Source of the DNA: JAGVSR01 sp963742405
GTDB taxonomy: Bacteria; Pseudomonadota; Alphaproteobacteria; Rhizobiales; Hyphomicrobiaceae
Reading direction: 5' to 3'
DNA length: 64,000 nt
NCBI GenBank assembly: GCA_963742405.1
Contig: CAVUMB010000006.1
Span: 62,001 to 126,000, forward strand
The notes beneath the pieces are model-generated. The model saw only the letters and a program-made list of their open reading frames with translations. It had not been told where the DNA came from and did not search any database. The stretch's first letter is position 1. Each line of letters starts with the position of its first letter. Shown here one piece after another: positions 34,693-44,352 of the stretch. Made by a program: the position numbers and the translations under genes.

Positions 34693-35478
34693 ATGACCGT
34701 TAATTCTTCGTTCCACCCGGTTGGCGGCGTTGTCCTCATGACCGCAGGAGGCGCGCTCGCCAACATCATAGTCAATGGCCTGGCTGACCGCCTCGGACCC
34801 ATCACGGTCATTGAGGAAGCGCCGGAGACCAAGGCCGAGATCATCCGCCGTCGAGCTCGTCTGCAAGGTTGGACCACGGCTCTCGGACAGGTGGCCTTCG
34901 GACTTGCGCAGCGTCTGCTGTGGCCGAATTCGGATCGCATTCGCGCCGTCTGGAGCGCGCACGGCCTTGATCCGAGCCCCGCCCGCGACCTCGTTATTCA
35001 CCGCGTCGCTTCGGTAAACGCGCCAGAGTGTCGTGCTCTCTTGGCCAAAATCGCCCCCGACGTTGTCGCCGTCTATGGAACCCGTTTGCTCAAGCCCGCG
35101 ACGCTGCAGGCCGTCGCCGTCCCCTACATCAACTATCACGCCGGCATCAATCCCAAGTATCGCGGTCAGCACCCGGGATACTGGGCTCTCGCGCAAGGAG
35201 ATACGGAGAATGCCGGCATCACTGTTCACTTGGTCGATGCAGGCGTCGATACCGGCTCAGTGCTGTATCAGGCTCGTGTGGCCTTCGCACCGCAGGACAC
35301 CATCGCAAGCTATCAGCATGTTCAGGCCGCCCACGCGTTGCCGCTGTTCGCCCGCGCGATCGAGGATGCCCGAGCCGGTCGCCTGTCTCCGCGCCGAGTC
35401 GATCTTCCCTCGCGCCAATACTTCCCACCGACCCTCTGGAGCTACCTCGCCACAGGAGTGATGCGCGGCGTTTGGTGA
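34693..35478 (+). CDS. Formyltransferase-fold protein
   Basis: The 261-residue product has a C-terminal half matching the formyl transferase fold: I-N-Y-H-A-G-I-N-P-K-Y-R-G, Y-W-A-L-A-Q-G-D, A-G-I-T-V-H-L-V-D-A-G-V-D-T-G. The Asn, His and Asp of the catalytic set are all there. Similar proteins act on methionyl-tRNA, GAR or sugar nucleotides using formyl-folate. The N-terminal half is not typical of Fmt or PurN, so the acceptor is unknown. GAGG precedes the ATG by about 6 bases. It converges on the next gene with one base between. Confidence 0.8.
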   Translation: MTVNSSFHPVGGVVLMTAGGALANIIVNGLADRLGPITVIEEAPETKAEIIRRRARLQGWTTALGQVAFGLAQRLLWPNSDRIRAVWSAHGLDPSPARDLVIHRVASVNAPECRALLAKIAPDVVAVYGTRLLKPATLQAVAVPYINYHAGINPKYRGQHPGYWALAQGDTENAGITVHLVDAGVDTGSVLYQARVAFAPQDTIASYQHVQAAHALPLFARAIEDARAGRLSPRRVDLPSRQYFPPTLWSYLATGVMRGVW

Positions 35479-35479
35479 T

Positions 35480-36913
35480 CTAGAGCACCTTGCCGGGGTT
35501 CAAGATGCCGTTGGGATCGAAGGCGCGCTTGATGGACCGCATCAGGTCAAGCGATACGGGATCCTTCAGGCGGAGCAGTTCGCCGCGCTTCATTCGACCG
35601 ATGCCGTGTTCGGCCGAAATTGATCCGCCCATCTCCGCGACCAGATCGTGGATGGCAGCCGACATCGGCCCCCATAGATCCAGATAGGTCGCCATGGCCA
35701 TGCTGGGCGGCTGCGAGATGTTATAGTGCACGTTACCGTCGCCGAGATGCCCGAACGGCACCGGTCGCGAACCTGGGCAAACACGCTCGACGACCAATGC
35801 CGCGCGTTCGAGAAATTCGGGAATGCGCCCGACAGGCAGTGAAACGTCGTGTTTGATCGACCCGCCCTCATGCTTCTGGACGTCGGACATCTGTTCCCGC
35901 AGCCGCCACAGTGCCGCCTGTTGCATTCCCGAATTCGCCAGTTGGACTTCGCCGACAAGCCCACGTTCCATTGCGTCGGAAAGTAAGGCTTCGATCGTCG
36001 GCCCGGCCCGGCCGCTCTCGGCCGTCGAGATCTCCATCAACACCCAACAAGGTGCAGCCGGATCGCTGACCGGCGGTGTCCCCTGTCCATGACGCAAAGC
36101 GAATGCCATCGCCTGCTGCGACATGAATTCGAATGCCGTCAAGCCCGCGCTGGCTCGTGTCTGCGCCAACCGGAACAGTGGCACGAGCGCTTCAATTGAT
36201 GGCAAGGTGACAAGCGCGATTGCAACATCGCGCGGTGGCGCCACAAGCTTGACAGTTGCCGCCGTAATAACCCCGAGCGTCCCTTCGGAACCAATAAAGA
36301 GATCACGCAAATCGTAGCCCGTGTTGTCCTTCTTCAGGCACGAAAGGCCGTGCATGATCCGGCCGTCGGCCAGGACTGCTTCGAGCCCCAGAACGAGCGC
36401 CCGCGCATTTCCATGCGCCAGCACCGCTATTCCTCCGGCATTGGTGGCGAGATTTCCCCCAAGGCATGCGCTGCCCTCCGACGCCATCGAGAGCGGGAAC
36501 ATCAGTCCTGCCGATCGCGCCGCCTCCTGCACCGTGGCGAGTGTCACACCTGCCTCGGCCGTCAGAGCGAAAGCATCGGCATCGACGCTGCGGATCGCCG
36601 TCATCCGATCGAGCGACAGTACGATCTCGGTTCCCGTCGCATGCGGAATTTGTCCGCCGACGAGCCCCGTATTACCCGACTGCGGCACGACGCCGACGCG
36701 GGCTTCATTACATAGCCGCAGGATGCCGGAAACTTCGACTGTAGATTGCGGCCTGAGGATTAAAGGGGACACACCGACATAGCGGTCGCGCCATTCGTGC
36801 AGATACTTTGCCTGCGCTGGATCGGCGGCGGTCAGCGCATGCGCGGCCCCAACGACGCGCGTCAGCGCGGCGATGAGTTCCGTCGATGGACTGTTGAGCG
36901 ACGGGCCCGTCAT
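35480..36913 (-). CDS. FAD-linked oxidase, GlcD/D-2-hydroxyglutarate dehydrogenase type
   Basis: The 477-residue flavoprotein has the PCMH FAD domain (P-Q-S-G-N-T-G-L-V-G-G, then G-S-E-G-T-L-G-V-I) and the C-terminal substrate/metal block (F-G-H-L-G-D-G-N-V-H-Y-N, S-A-E-H-G-I-G). This group oxidises 2-hydroxy acids such as D-2-hydroxyglutarate, D-lactate or glycolate. Its start overlaps the tsaC stop by four bases (ATGA), so both are translated from one message. Confidence 0.88.
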   Translation of the reverse strand: MTGPSLNSPSTELIAALTRVVGAAHALTAADPAQAKYLHEWRDRYVGVSPLILRPQSTVEVSGILRLCNEARVGVVPQSGNTGLVGGQIPHATGTEIVLSLDRMTAIRSVDADAFALTAEAGVTLATVQEAARSAGLMFPLSMASEGSACLGGNLATNAGGIAVLAHGNARALVLGLEAVLADGRIMHGLSCLKKDNTGYDLRDLFIGSEGTLGVITAATVKLVAPPRDVAIALVTLPSIEALVPLFRLAQTRASAGLTAFEFMSQQAMAFALRHGQGTPPVSDPAAPCWVLMEISTAESGRAGPTIEALLSDAMERGLVGEVQLANSGMQQAALWRLREQMSDVQKHEGGSIKHDVSLPVGRIPEFLERAALVVERVCPGSRPVPFGHLGDGNVHYNISQPPSMAMATYLDLWGPMSAAIHDLVAEMGGSISAEHGIGRMKRGELLRLKDPVSLDLMRSIKRAFDPNGILNPGKVL

Positions 36914-37866
36914 GCGGCACGCGGCGCGGCGGCCCGGCGCAAACGGTCGTTGATGGCCACGCCAAGTCCGGTCTCGGGTATCGGCATCACCGCGACATCG
37001 CTCGATCCAGCTGCATCGAAAGCTCTGAGAGCCGCGAAAAGGTTGGCCGCCGCTTCGTCGAGCTTCCCCGACGGACTGAGATTGATGATGAAGCCGGACG
37101 ATGCAGCGGCCGGACCAAACGCCAGCAACGCTTCACCTTCTTTGGCAGCCGTCGCGTTGAGACGCAGGCGCGCCATCGGCGCATAATGGCTCGCAAGTTG
37201 CCCCGGTGACATCGGGGCGCCACTGGCAGCCGGTGCCGAGGCAATAGCCACGCCGAGCGTCGTCGCAATCTGGTCGGCCGTCACGGCGCCGGGGCGCAGG
37301 AGTATCAGTTTCGGCCCCGATGCATCGACGACAGTTGATTCGAGCCCGTGCACCGTTGCTCCGCCATCGAGAATGAGGGCTGCCCGGCTTCCCAGATCAT
37401 CCTCGACATGCTGTGCCATCGTCGGACTGACGTGACCGGAGCGATTGGCCGATGGCGCCGCGACCGGGCAACCCGCTGCTCGCAACATCGCCTGCGCCAC
37501 CTCGTGATCGGGGACCCGAATGGCGACGGTTTCGAGACCCGCTGTTGCCAGCTCCGCGATGCGACAGCCCGGCTTGCGTTTGACGACGAGCGTTAACGGC
37601 CCCGGCCAGAAAACGCATGCCAAGGCCCGCGCATCATGCGACAGCGTGCCAATTGTTTCCGCGGCGGCAAGATCCGGTACGTGCACGATCAAGGGATTGA
37701 AGCTCGGCCGCCCTTTAGCTGCGAAAATGGCAGCCACGGCCGTATCGCTCGTCGCATCGCCGCCGAGGCCGTAAACGGTTTCGGTCGGAAACGCGACAAG
37801 CCCACCGCTGCGGATGACACGTCCCGCTTCCTCGATCATAGCCGCTGAGGCCGGTACGAGAACCAT
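36910..37866 (-). CDS. tsaC: L-threonylcarbamoyladenylate synthase, Sua5 type
   Basis: The 318-residue protein has the YrdC domain (P-T-E-T-V-Y-G-L-G, K-G-R-P-S-F-N-P-L-I-V-H, P-S-A-N-R-S-G) followed by a C-terminal Sua5 extension (L-A-S-H-Y-A-P). It makes threonylcarbamoyl-AMP for the t6A modification of ANN-decoding tRNAs. An AGAGG element is six bases before ATG 37866 and abuts the other in-frame ATG at 37872, so 37866 is the likely start. Confidence 0.93.
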   Translation of the reverse strand: MVLVPASAAMIEEAGRVIRSGGLVAFPTETVYGLGGDATSDTAVAAIFAAKGRPSFNPLIVHVPDLAAAETIGTLSHDARALACVFWPGPLTLVVKRKPGCRIAELATAGLETVAIRVPDHEVAQAMLRAAGCPVAAPSANRSGHVSPTMAQHVEDDLGSRAALILDGGATVHGLESTVVDASGPKLILLRPGAVTADQIATTLGVAIASAPAASGAPMSPGQLASHYAPMARLRLNATAAKEGEALLAFGPAAASSGFIINLSPSGKLDEAAANLFAALRAFDAAGSSDVAVMPIPETGLGVAINDRLRRAAAPRAA

Positions 37867-37944
37867 GAGCATCCTCTGTATGCACCTTCCGCCGTCGCGG
37901 ATCTGCGCCTAATGTTGCCGCCTTCCGATGGTTGAAGGACAGCC

Positions 37945-39690
37945 ATGACCTATCAGGCTCCCGTAGACGACATCCTTGCTGCACTCAAGGCCGCGGGTGC
38001 ATTCGACCCAGCCATTATGGACGGACTGGACGAGGAGACGGTCCGGGCGATCCTTGAGGAAGCCGGCAAATTCGCGTCCGAGGTCCTGGACCCCCTGAAC
38101 CGCATCGGCGACAAGACCGGGTCGCGCCTCGACAACGGCGCGGTCGCAACCCCGCCGGGCTGGCAAGAAGCCTACAGCCGTTTTGCTGAAGCCGGCTGGA
38201 CCGCGCTGCCCTGCCCTGCCGAGCACGGCGGCCAGGGCTTGCCCAGCACCGTCGCCATGGCCGTGGGTGAAATCTGGAATGCCGCCAACCTCGCGTTTGG
38301 CGTCTGTCCTTTGTTGACGAACGGCGCCATCGACGCGCTCCACATCGGCGGTTCTGAGGAACTCAAGGCCCGCTACTTGCCGCGCATGATTTCGGGCGAG
38401 TGGACCGGCACCATGAACCTGACGGAGCCGCAAGCCGGATCCGACCTCAACGCGCTCACCACGCGGGCTGTCCCCGATGGCGATGGCACCTACCGGATCA
38501 TCGGCACCAAGATCTACATCAGCTACGGTGAGCATGATCTCACCGATAATATCATCCATCTCGTGCTCGCCAGGCTTCCGGATGCTCCACCCGGCACGCG
38601 CGGAATTTCTCTCTTTCTCGTTCCGAAATTTCTCGATGGGGAAGACAGCGCTCTTGGCCCGCGCAACGATGTCGTCTGCGCCGGCATCGAACACAAGCTC
38701 GGCATCATCGCGAGCCCCACCTGTGTCATGAAGTTTGGCGAAGAGGGCGGTGCGACTGGCTATCTCATTGGCAAGGAAAACCATGGCCTCGCCATCATGT
38801 TTATCATGATGAACGCTGCCCGGCTTGCGGTCGGGGTTCAGGGCGTAGCCGTCGCGGAACGCGCCACGCAACGCGCAATCCGCTACGCCGCTGAACGCCG
38901 CCAAGGCCGCGCGCCGGGCGACAAGGACATGTCGCCGATTATCACTCATCCCGACGTTCGCCGTATGCTTCTCACCATGCGGGCCCTGACGCAGGCCGCG
39001 CGGGGCATCTGCTTAGCCACCGCGGCCGCGACGGATCTGTCTCATCGGGCAGGCGATCCGCAGACCCGCGCCAAGGCCGCCGATCGGGTCGCGCTACTCA
39101 CGCCCGTTGCCAAAGCATTCGCCACCGACGCTGCGGTCGAGGTGGCCTCCCTCGGCATCCAAGTTCACGGCGGCATGGGCTACATCGAAGAGACCGGCGC
39201 CGCCCAGCACCTGCGCGACGCGAGAATATTACCGATCTACGAGGGGACCAACGGAATTCAGGCTATCGATCTGGTGACGCGCAAGCTCTCGCTTGCCGGC
39301 GGCGCTACGATGAAATCATACATCGCCGACCTCGCCGGGACATTGTCGGCTCTGCACGAAGCAAAGCACAAAGGCCTCGAATTTGGCCTTGAGCAAATGG
39401 CGCGCGCGCTGGAGGCTTTCGGTTCGGCCACGACATGGATCGGCCGCAAGAGCGATACCGATGGCGAAGCGGTTCTGGCAGGTGCAACGCCTTACTTGCA
39501 GCTTTTCGGGCTCGTTGCTGCCGGCGATGCCCTTGCCCGCACTGCACTCAGCGCCGGCAACGATCCCGCCCCGCTGATGCTACTGCGGTTTTTCGCAGAA
39601 AATAGGTCGGTTGCGGCGCTGGGCCTTGCCGCATCGGTCATGGCCGGTCACGCCACCGTGCTGTCCGCCGACCTTGGAGTTCGCTCATGA
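37945..39690 (+). CDS. Acyl-CoA dehydrogenase (long, DmdC-like subgroup)
   Basis: The 581-residue protein has the ACAD fold with M-N-L-T-E-P-Q-A-G-S-D-L (FAD contact), Q-V-H-G-G-M-G-Y-I-E-E-T (here I-Q-V-H-G-G-M-G) and Y-E-G-T-N-G-I-Q with the catalytic Glu. Its length and C-terminal domain fit the subgroup that includes methylmercaptopropionyl-CoA dehydrogenase. The true acyl-CoA substrate is unknown. Its stop overlaps the enoyl-CoA hydratase start by four bases, indicating one beta-oxidation-like operon. Confidence 0.9.
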   Translation: MTYQAPVDDILAALKAAGAFDPAIMDGLDEETVRAILEEAGKFASEVLDPLNRIGDKTGSRLDNGAVATPPGWQEAYSRFAEAGWTALPCPAEHGGQGLPSTVAMAVGEIWNAANLAFGVCPLLTNGAIDALHIGGSEELKARYLPRMISGEWTGTMNLTEPQAGSDLNALTTRAVPDGDGTYRIIGTKIYISYGEHDLTDNIIHLVLARLPDAPPGTRGISLFLVPKFLDGEDSALGPRNDVVCAGIEHKLGIIASPTCVMKFGEEGGATGYLIGKENHGLAIMFIMMNAARLAVGVQGVAVAERATQRAIRYAAERRQGRAPGDKDMSPIITHPDVRRMLLTMRALTQAARGICLATAAATDLSHRAGDPQTRAKAADRVALLTPVAKAFATDAAVEVASLGIQVHGGMGYIEETGAAQHLRDARILPIYEGTNGIQAIDLVTRKLSLAGGATMKSYIADLAGTLSALHEAKHKGLEFGLEQMARALEAFGSATTWIGRKSDTDGEAVLAGATPYLQLFGLVAAGDALARTALSAGNDPAPLMLLRFFAENRSVAALGLAASVMAGHATVLSADLGVRS

Positions 39691-40451
39691 GCGCTGCCGT
39701 CGAAATCAGCGTTGTGGACGGCATCCAGATGCTGCGTCTCAACCGCCCTGAAAAACGCAACGCCCTGACACAGGACATGTACCGCGCGTTGTCCGATGCG
39801 CTCAACGAAGGCGAAACCGATACGGCCGTCAAAGTGCGCGTGCTCCTGGGCAGCGGCGGACACTTTACAGGCGGCAATGATATTGCGGATTTCCTGGCGA
39901 CGGCGAGAGGTAAGGATGGACCGCCGCAGGAAGTCCTACGCTTTATCGAAGTCTTGCCTCGAATGAAAAAGCCCGTGATTGCGGGCGTCGACGGCCAAGC
40001 GATCGGCATTGGGACGACGCTACTGTTCCACTGTGATCTTGTGTATGCGACCCCGCGCGCGACGTTCGCCACGCCATTCCTCGATCTGGGACTGGTCCCC
40101 GAAGCCGCTTCCAGCCTGCTTATGCCGGCCGTGTTGGGTTACGCCCGGGCGTTTGAAATGCTCGTTCTCGGCGAGACCTTCTCAGCCGCCCGGGCGTGCG
40201 ATGCCGGCTTCGTCAATATGCTGGTCGAACCCGACGCTCTGGAAATCCACGTCCTTTCCATCGCAGCCCGTCTCGCAAAGAAACCACAGCAAGCGCTGCT
40301 CACCGCTAAAACCTTGCTCCGCGGCGATCGCAATGCAGTTTTGACCCGCACCCGCGAAGAAGCCGCTGAATTTGCCCGTTGCTTGACCTCGCCCGAAGCA
40401 CGCGCAGCCTTCGAAGCCTTTTTTGCGCGCACGCGCAAAGGCTCTTCATGA
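39687..40451 (+). CDS. Enoyl-CoA hydratase/isomerase family protein
   Basis: The 254-residue crotonase-fold protein opens N-R-P-E-K-R-N-A-L-T, then has F-T-G-G-N-D-I-A-D-F (oxyanion-hole region) and G-Q-A-I-G-I-G-T-T-L-L-F-H-C-D-L. The second catalytic region reads F-L-D-L-G-L-V-P-E-A-A-S-S; the Glu of V-P-E is kept. Coupled to the acyl-CoA dehydrogenase and to the next gene by ATGA overlaps on both sides. Confidence 0.9.
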   Translation: MSAAVEISVVDGIQMLRLNRPEKRNALTQDMYRALSDALNEGETDTAVKVRVLLGSGGHFTGGNDIADFLATARGKDGPPQEVLRFIEVLPRMKKPVIAGVDGQAIGIGTTLLFHCDLVYATPRATFATPFLDLGLVPEAASSLLMPAVLGYARAFEMLVLGETFSAARACDAGFVNMLVEPDALEIHVLSIAARLAKKPQQALLTAKTLLRGDRNAVLTRTREEAAEFARCLTSPEARAAFEAFFARTRKGSS

Positions 40452-41950
40452 AGCGGGAGGGTGCGCTGCTGCTGCTGGTCGCTGCTTTGGCGCTGGAACA
40501 GGCTCCCGCTGCGATGGCCAATTGGCTGACAAAAGCCCTTGAACATGCCGGCGACGCCGGCAAAGGGATCTCGCGCGGGGTGGTTGGCCTCGAACAGGAC
40601 CTCGGCCGCGCGGTGGCGCACATCAAGTCACTGCCCGAACGCAGCGGCAGTGCAGCCCTCGCGGCGGATGCCGGTCAGGAGGGCCATTGGCGCTTCGTCA
40701 ATGCAAAAGGCGAAAGCTATACCGCCGCCAACGCCACTGAAATGGCGTCTGTGCGCGAAACGCTGCTTCCCGGTACGACCGGCCAGCTTTCCGTCTATCT
40801 GACCCCTGATACAATCTTCGAACGGCGCGCGCTGCTGCGGGATCTGCCTGAAGACGCCACGCTTCTTATCGCCACCCAGTCCGGCTCGTATCCGATCCTC
40901 AGCCGCAAGTCTGGTGAGATGGACCTCTTGTTCGCTGAAGTCCGGCCGAACCTGCATGTCCGCCTCGATAACGAAGACATTTTTGCAGAAATACTGTTCC
41001 AACTCGGCCAGCCACTCAAGCCCTCGAACGTGCGTGTCCTCGCGCTTGAAAGCGGCAGCTCCGATGCATTGACGACTGTCCCTCGCTTTGATGCCGCAAC
41101 GCGCATGGCACTGGTCGACACGATCGATCCGTCGCGTCTGGCAGCATCTTTTGGGCGCGTCCGTGGTCAAACTGTCGTGCTGACAGGCCGCATCGAAGAC
41201 GGTTCGCTCGTTTTTATTGATACTGGCGGCGGGGCCGGACGGTTGCCGCTCGATGACGTGCGAAAATCAGCGCGTTCCTCCGACGTCAATCTTGTCATCG
41301 TCAAAGCCGATACTCCACGCCAGCCCGGTGGCAAGAACTGGCTTTGGCAAACCGCGACAATTCCGGGGCTGGATCAAGCCGTCAAGCAGCCGCTCTTCGG
41401 CGATTTCCTGTCGGCCATCAGCCCACAAACCTCACCACTCAGTATGTCGGGTTACCGCGACGGCGGCCACCGCGTCGTCTTGGAAGTGTTGCCGTTCGAA
41501 AGTTCCGCGCCGCTGACCGACACCGTCGCCGGTTGGCTCGATTCGATTGCCGGCGACGCGATGGGCCGGATCGCCACCACAGGTTTTGAAGCCGATCTCA
41601 ACGACGAGCAGCGTCAAAACGATCTCGATCTGCGCATCATCCCCGGACTGCCCTCGTCGATCCAATTCGGGTACCTCCTATTCGTGGCCATGGGCCTCTT
41701 CGGCCTGAGCACCGCATGGACTTGGTGGGCCCGGATCTGGCCCCCCGAAGACCGATCCGAATATGCCAGCTCCGGGGGGTATGGACTTGCCCGCGCCGTG
41801 CGTGCGCTTCTGTTTGCCCTGATATTTCTTCCCCTGGTTGGACTGCCGATGTTCGTGCGCTATCTCGGCTTGCAGGTCTGGACGCTGTTGACGGCACCCA
41901 TCCGTGCGCTGCGGTGGCTCCGTGAAAGGCTTGTGCCAAAAGCTGGTTGA
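40448..41950 (+). CDS. Exported/membrane protein of unknown function
   Basis: The 500-residue product has a signal peptide (to about residue 24, A-M-A-N), an extracytoplasmic domain of about 390 residues, and two hydrophobic helices near the C-terminus (F-G-Y-L-L-F-V-A-M-G-L-F-G and A-L-L-F-A-L-I-F-L-P-L-V-G). I recognise no enzyme motif. The start overlaps the hydratase stop (ATGA), which places it in the fatty-acyl operon though its role there is not clear. Confidence 0.75.
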   Translation: MKREGALLLLVAALALEQAPAAMANWLTKALEHAGDAGKGISRGVVGLEQDLGRAVAHIKSLPERSGSAALAADAGQEGHWRFVNAKGESYTAANATEMASVRETLLPGTTGQLSVYLTPDTIFERRALLRDLPEDATLLIATQSGSYPILSRKSGEMDLLFAEVRPNLHVRLDNEDIFAEILFQLGQPLKPSNVRVLALESGSSDALTTVPRFDAATRMALVDTIDPSRLAASFGRVRGQTVVLTGRIEDGSLVFIDTGGGAGRLPLDDVRKSARSSDVNLVIVKADTPRQPGGKNWLWQTATIPGLDQAVKQPLFGDFLSAISPQTSPLSMSGYRDGGHRVVLEVLPFESSAPLTDTVAGWLDSIAGDAMGRIATTGFEADLNDEQRQNDLDLRIIPGLPSSIQFGYLLFVAMGLFGLSTAWTWWARIWPPEDRSEYASSGGYGLARAVRALLFALIFLPLVGLPMFVRYLGLQVWTLLTAPIRALRWLRERLVPKAG

Positions 41951-41988
41951 GCCGTAAACCGCTAGCATCGATCAAGGAGACGGCAACC

Positions 41989-42870
41989 ATGGCATCGCTT
42001 GCGGGAAAAACGCTTTTTATCACCGGCGGCAGCCGAGGCATCGGCTTGGCTATCGCGCTACGCGCGGCCCGCGACGGAGCCAATGTCGCCATCGCGGCCA
42101 AGACAAGTGATCCTAACCCCAAATTACCCGGCACGGTACACTCGGCCGCCGCGGAAATCGAAGCCGCTGGCGGGCGGGCGTTGCCGATCGTGTGCGACAT
42201 CCGCTTCGAAGATCAGGTGATCGATGCGGTGACGAGAACAGTCGAGACTTTCGGCGGCATCGACATCTGCATCAACAATGCGTCCGCGCTCTCGCCCACC
42301 GGCACCGAAGCGACCGATTTGAAGCGCTTCGATCTGATGTTTGCCATCAATACGCGCGGCACCTTCCTGACCACGAAAACGTGCATCCCGTTCTTGCGCA
42401 AGGCCGCTAACCCGCACGTGCTCGTGCTGTCGCCGCCGCTCGATCTGCAGCCGAAGTGGTTCAAGAACCACGTTGCCTATTCGATCGCCAAATACGGGAT
42501 GAGCCTGTGCGTGCTGGGTATGGCGGAAGAGTTCCGCAAGGACGGTATTGCCGTCAACGCGCTGTGGCCCCGAACCGCGATCGCCACCGCCGCCATCGAG
42601 AACGTACTGGGCAAACAGTTGCTGGCCATGAGCCGCACTCCGCAAATCATGGCCGACGCTGCTCACCTGATCCTCACGCAGCCGGCCCGCGAACTAACGG
42701 GCCAGTTCCTCATCGATGATAGTTTTTTGTTCGAAGTGGGCGGCGTGACCGACTTTACCCCTTATCGGGTCGATCCGTCGAAACCGCTGGTGCAGGACTT
42801 TTTCGTTCCCGACGACCGTCCGCCCCCACCCGGCGTTGCGGTCATCCCCCTCACACTCCCGGGGACCTGA
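41989..42870 (+). CDS. SDR-family oxidoreductase (HSDL2-like)
   Basis: The 293-residue Rossmann protein has T-G-G-S-R-G-I-G-L-A (cofactor loop), I-N-N-A-S-A-L, and Y-S-I-A-K-Y as the active Tyr-x-x-x-Lys. The Ser normally before it is in L-S-P-P-L-D. The sequence, with its N-A-L-W-P-R-T block, resembles hydroxysteroid-dehydrogenase-like protein 2. AAGGAGA lies 8 bases before ATG 41989, which decides against the open extension to 41947. Confidence 0.88.
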   Translation: MASLAGKTLFITGGSRGIGLAIALRAARDGANVAIAAKTSDPNPKLPGTVHSAAAEIEAAGGRALPIVCDIRFEDQVIDAVTRTVETFGGIDICINNASALSPTGTEATDLKRFDLMFAINTRGTFLTTKTCIPFLRKAANPHVLVLSPPLDLQPKWFKNHVAYSIAKYGMSLCVLGMAEEFRKDGIAVNALWPRTAIATAAIENVLGKQLLAMSRTPQIMADAAHLILTQPARELTGQFLIDDSFLFEVGGVTDFTPYRVDPSKPLVQDFFVPDDRPPPPGVAVIPLTLPGT

Positions 42871-42958
42871 GTGCGCGTCGCCCGTCTTACCCCTGGCGCT
42901 TGCCCACTCCGTTTGGCTAACATCTAAACCATCACAACGAAAAGGATCGGTCCGGGTC

Positions 42959-43909
42959 ATGACAACCCTGCTCGTCACGCACCCGTGTTTCACCGATCAC
43001 GACACCGGCTTCGGGCACCCCGAACGGCCAGACCGCATGCGGGCCATCGACAAGGTGCTCGGACACGAGAGCTATGCGGCGCTGTCGCGAATGGAAGCCC
43101 CGCTGCGCGATGACGTCGAAACGCAAATTCTCCTCGCCCATCCCCGTCAGCATTTCGAACAGATGCGCCGGGTTGGCGAGCAGGCGATCGGCGAAAGCCG
43201 CCTCGTCCGCATCGACGGCGACACCGTCATGTCACCCGGCTCATGGGAAGCCGCATTGCGCGCTGTGGGAGCCGGATTACAGGCCGTCGATGAAGTCATG
43301 GCCGGCCGCGCCACGAATGCGTTCGCACAGGTGCGACCACCCGGCCACCACGCCGAAAGCGACCGGGCGATGGGCTTCTGCTTTTTCTCCAGCGCGGCGA
43401 TTGCGGCCCTGTACGCCCGCGCCAAACACGGTTGCGAGCGCGTAGCTGTTGTCGATTTCGATGTCCATCACGGCAATGGCACCCAAGACGTTTTTTGGTC
43501 CGACAAGGACTGCTTTTATGGTTCGACACATCAGATGCCTTTGTTCCCAGGCACCGGCGAATTGTCCGAGACGGGTGTCGGCAACATCTTCAACGCGCCG
43601 TTGCGCGAAGGCGACGGCGGCGATCATTTCCGTGAGGCCTTTTCCGAACGCATCCTCAAGCCGCTGCACAACTTCGGCCCCGATTTCATCGTCATCTCCG
43701 CCGGCTTTGATGCCCATCGGCGCGACCCGCTCGGCGGTCTTCAACTGGTCGAAGCCGACTTCATGTGGGCGACCGAAAAACTCGCGCGTATTGCTGACGG
43801 CCACGCTCACCGCCGGATGGTTTCAATGCTCGAGGGCGGCTACGATCTGGATGGGCTGGCCAAATCCGTCGGTGTCCACGTCCGAACGCTGATGGATGTC
43901 GGCAGCTAG
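42959..43909 (+). CDS. Histone deacetylase family protein
   Basis: The 316-residue protein has the arginase/deacetylase fold with R-P-P-G-H-H-A-E, V-V-D-F-D-V-H-H-G-N-G-T-Q (Zn ligands Asp and His) and S-A-G-F-D-A-H. In bacteria such enzymes deacetylate acetylpolyamines, acetoin or proteins; the target here is unknown. It heads the conserved Rhizobiales order deacetylase / xseB / dxs / tlyA. ATG 42959 is chosen; the frame extends to 42836. Confidence 0.92.
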   Translation: MTTLLVTHPCFTDHDTGFGHPERPDRMRAIDKVLGHESYAALSRMEAPLRDDVETQILLAHPRQHFEQMRRVGEQAIGESRLVRIDGDTVMSPGSWEAALRAVGAGLQAVDEVMAGRATNAFAQVRPPGHHAESDRAMGFCFFSSAAIAALYARAKHGCERVAVVDFDVHHGNGTQDVFWSDKDCFYGSTHQMPLFPGTGELSETGVGNIFNAPLREGDGGDHFREAFSERILKPLHNFGPDFIVISAGFDAHRRDPLGGLQLVEADFMWATEKLARIADGHAHRRMVSMLEGGYDLDGLAKSVGVHVRTLMDVGS

Positions 43910-44026
43910 AGCCTTGATCGGACTAGGTTGTGCGATCGGGCCTTGTGTTTGAGGTCGAACGCCGGGTATCCCGCAGGGGACGCAACCCCGCCTGGCGGGA
44001 CGAACCTCCTAAAGCGGGGCAGGACC

Positions 44027-44284
44027 ATGAACAAGGCTTTGAACAAAAACGCCGACATCAAGGATATGACCTTCGAGCGCGCGCTCAAGGAATTGGAAGG
44101 CATCGTCTCGCGCTTGGAGCGGGGCGATGTCGAACTGGAAGAGAGTATCGCAATCTATGAGCGCGGGGAGTGTTTGCGCGATCACTGCGACCGCTTGCTT
44201 CGGTCAGCGGAAGCCAAGGTCGAAAAAATCACGCTTGGTGCCGATGGCGCCCCGAAAGGTCTGACACCCCTGGACGCCGAATAG
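44027..44284 (+). CDS. xseB: Exodeoxyribonuclease VII small subunit
   Basis: The 85-residue product has M-T-F-E-R-A-L-K-E-L-E-G-I-V-S-R-L-E-R-G-D-V-E-L-E-E-S-I, the standard XseB helix pair, and Y-E-R-G-E-C-L-R-D-H-C. With XseA (not in the window) it degrades single-stranded DNA. ATG 44027, after GGGGCAGG, matches the usual length; the frame is open to 43928. Confidence 0.94.
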   Translation: MNKALNKNADIKDMTFERALKELEGIVSRLERGDVELEESIAIYERGECLRDHCDRLLRSAEAKVEKITLGADGAPKGLTPLDAE

Positions 44285-44352
44285 AACGCCCTTGCCTCGT
44301 CATTGCGAGCCGCCTAACGTCCGAATACGGATTTTCAGTATCGGAGTGATCT

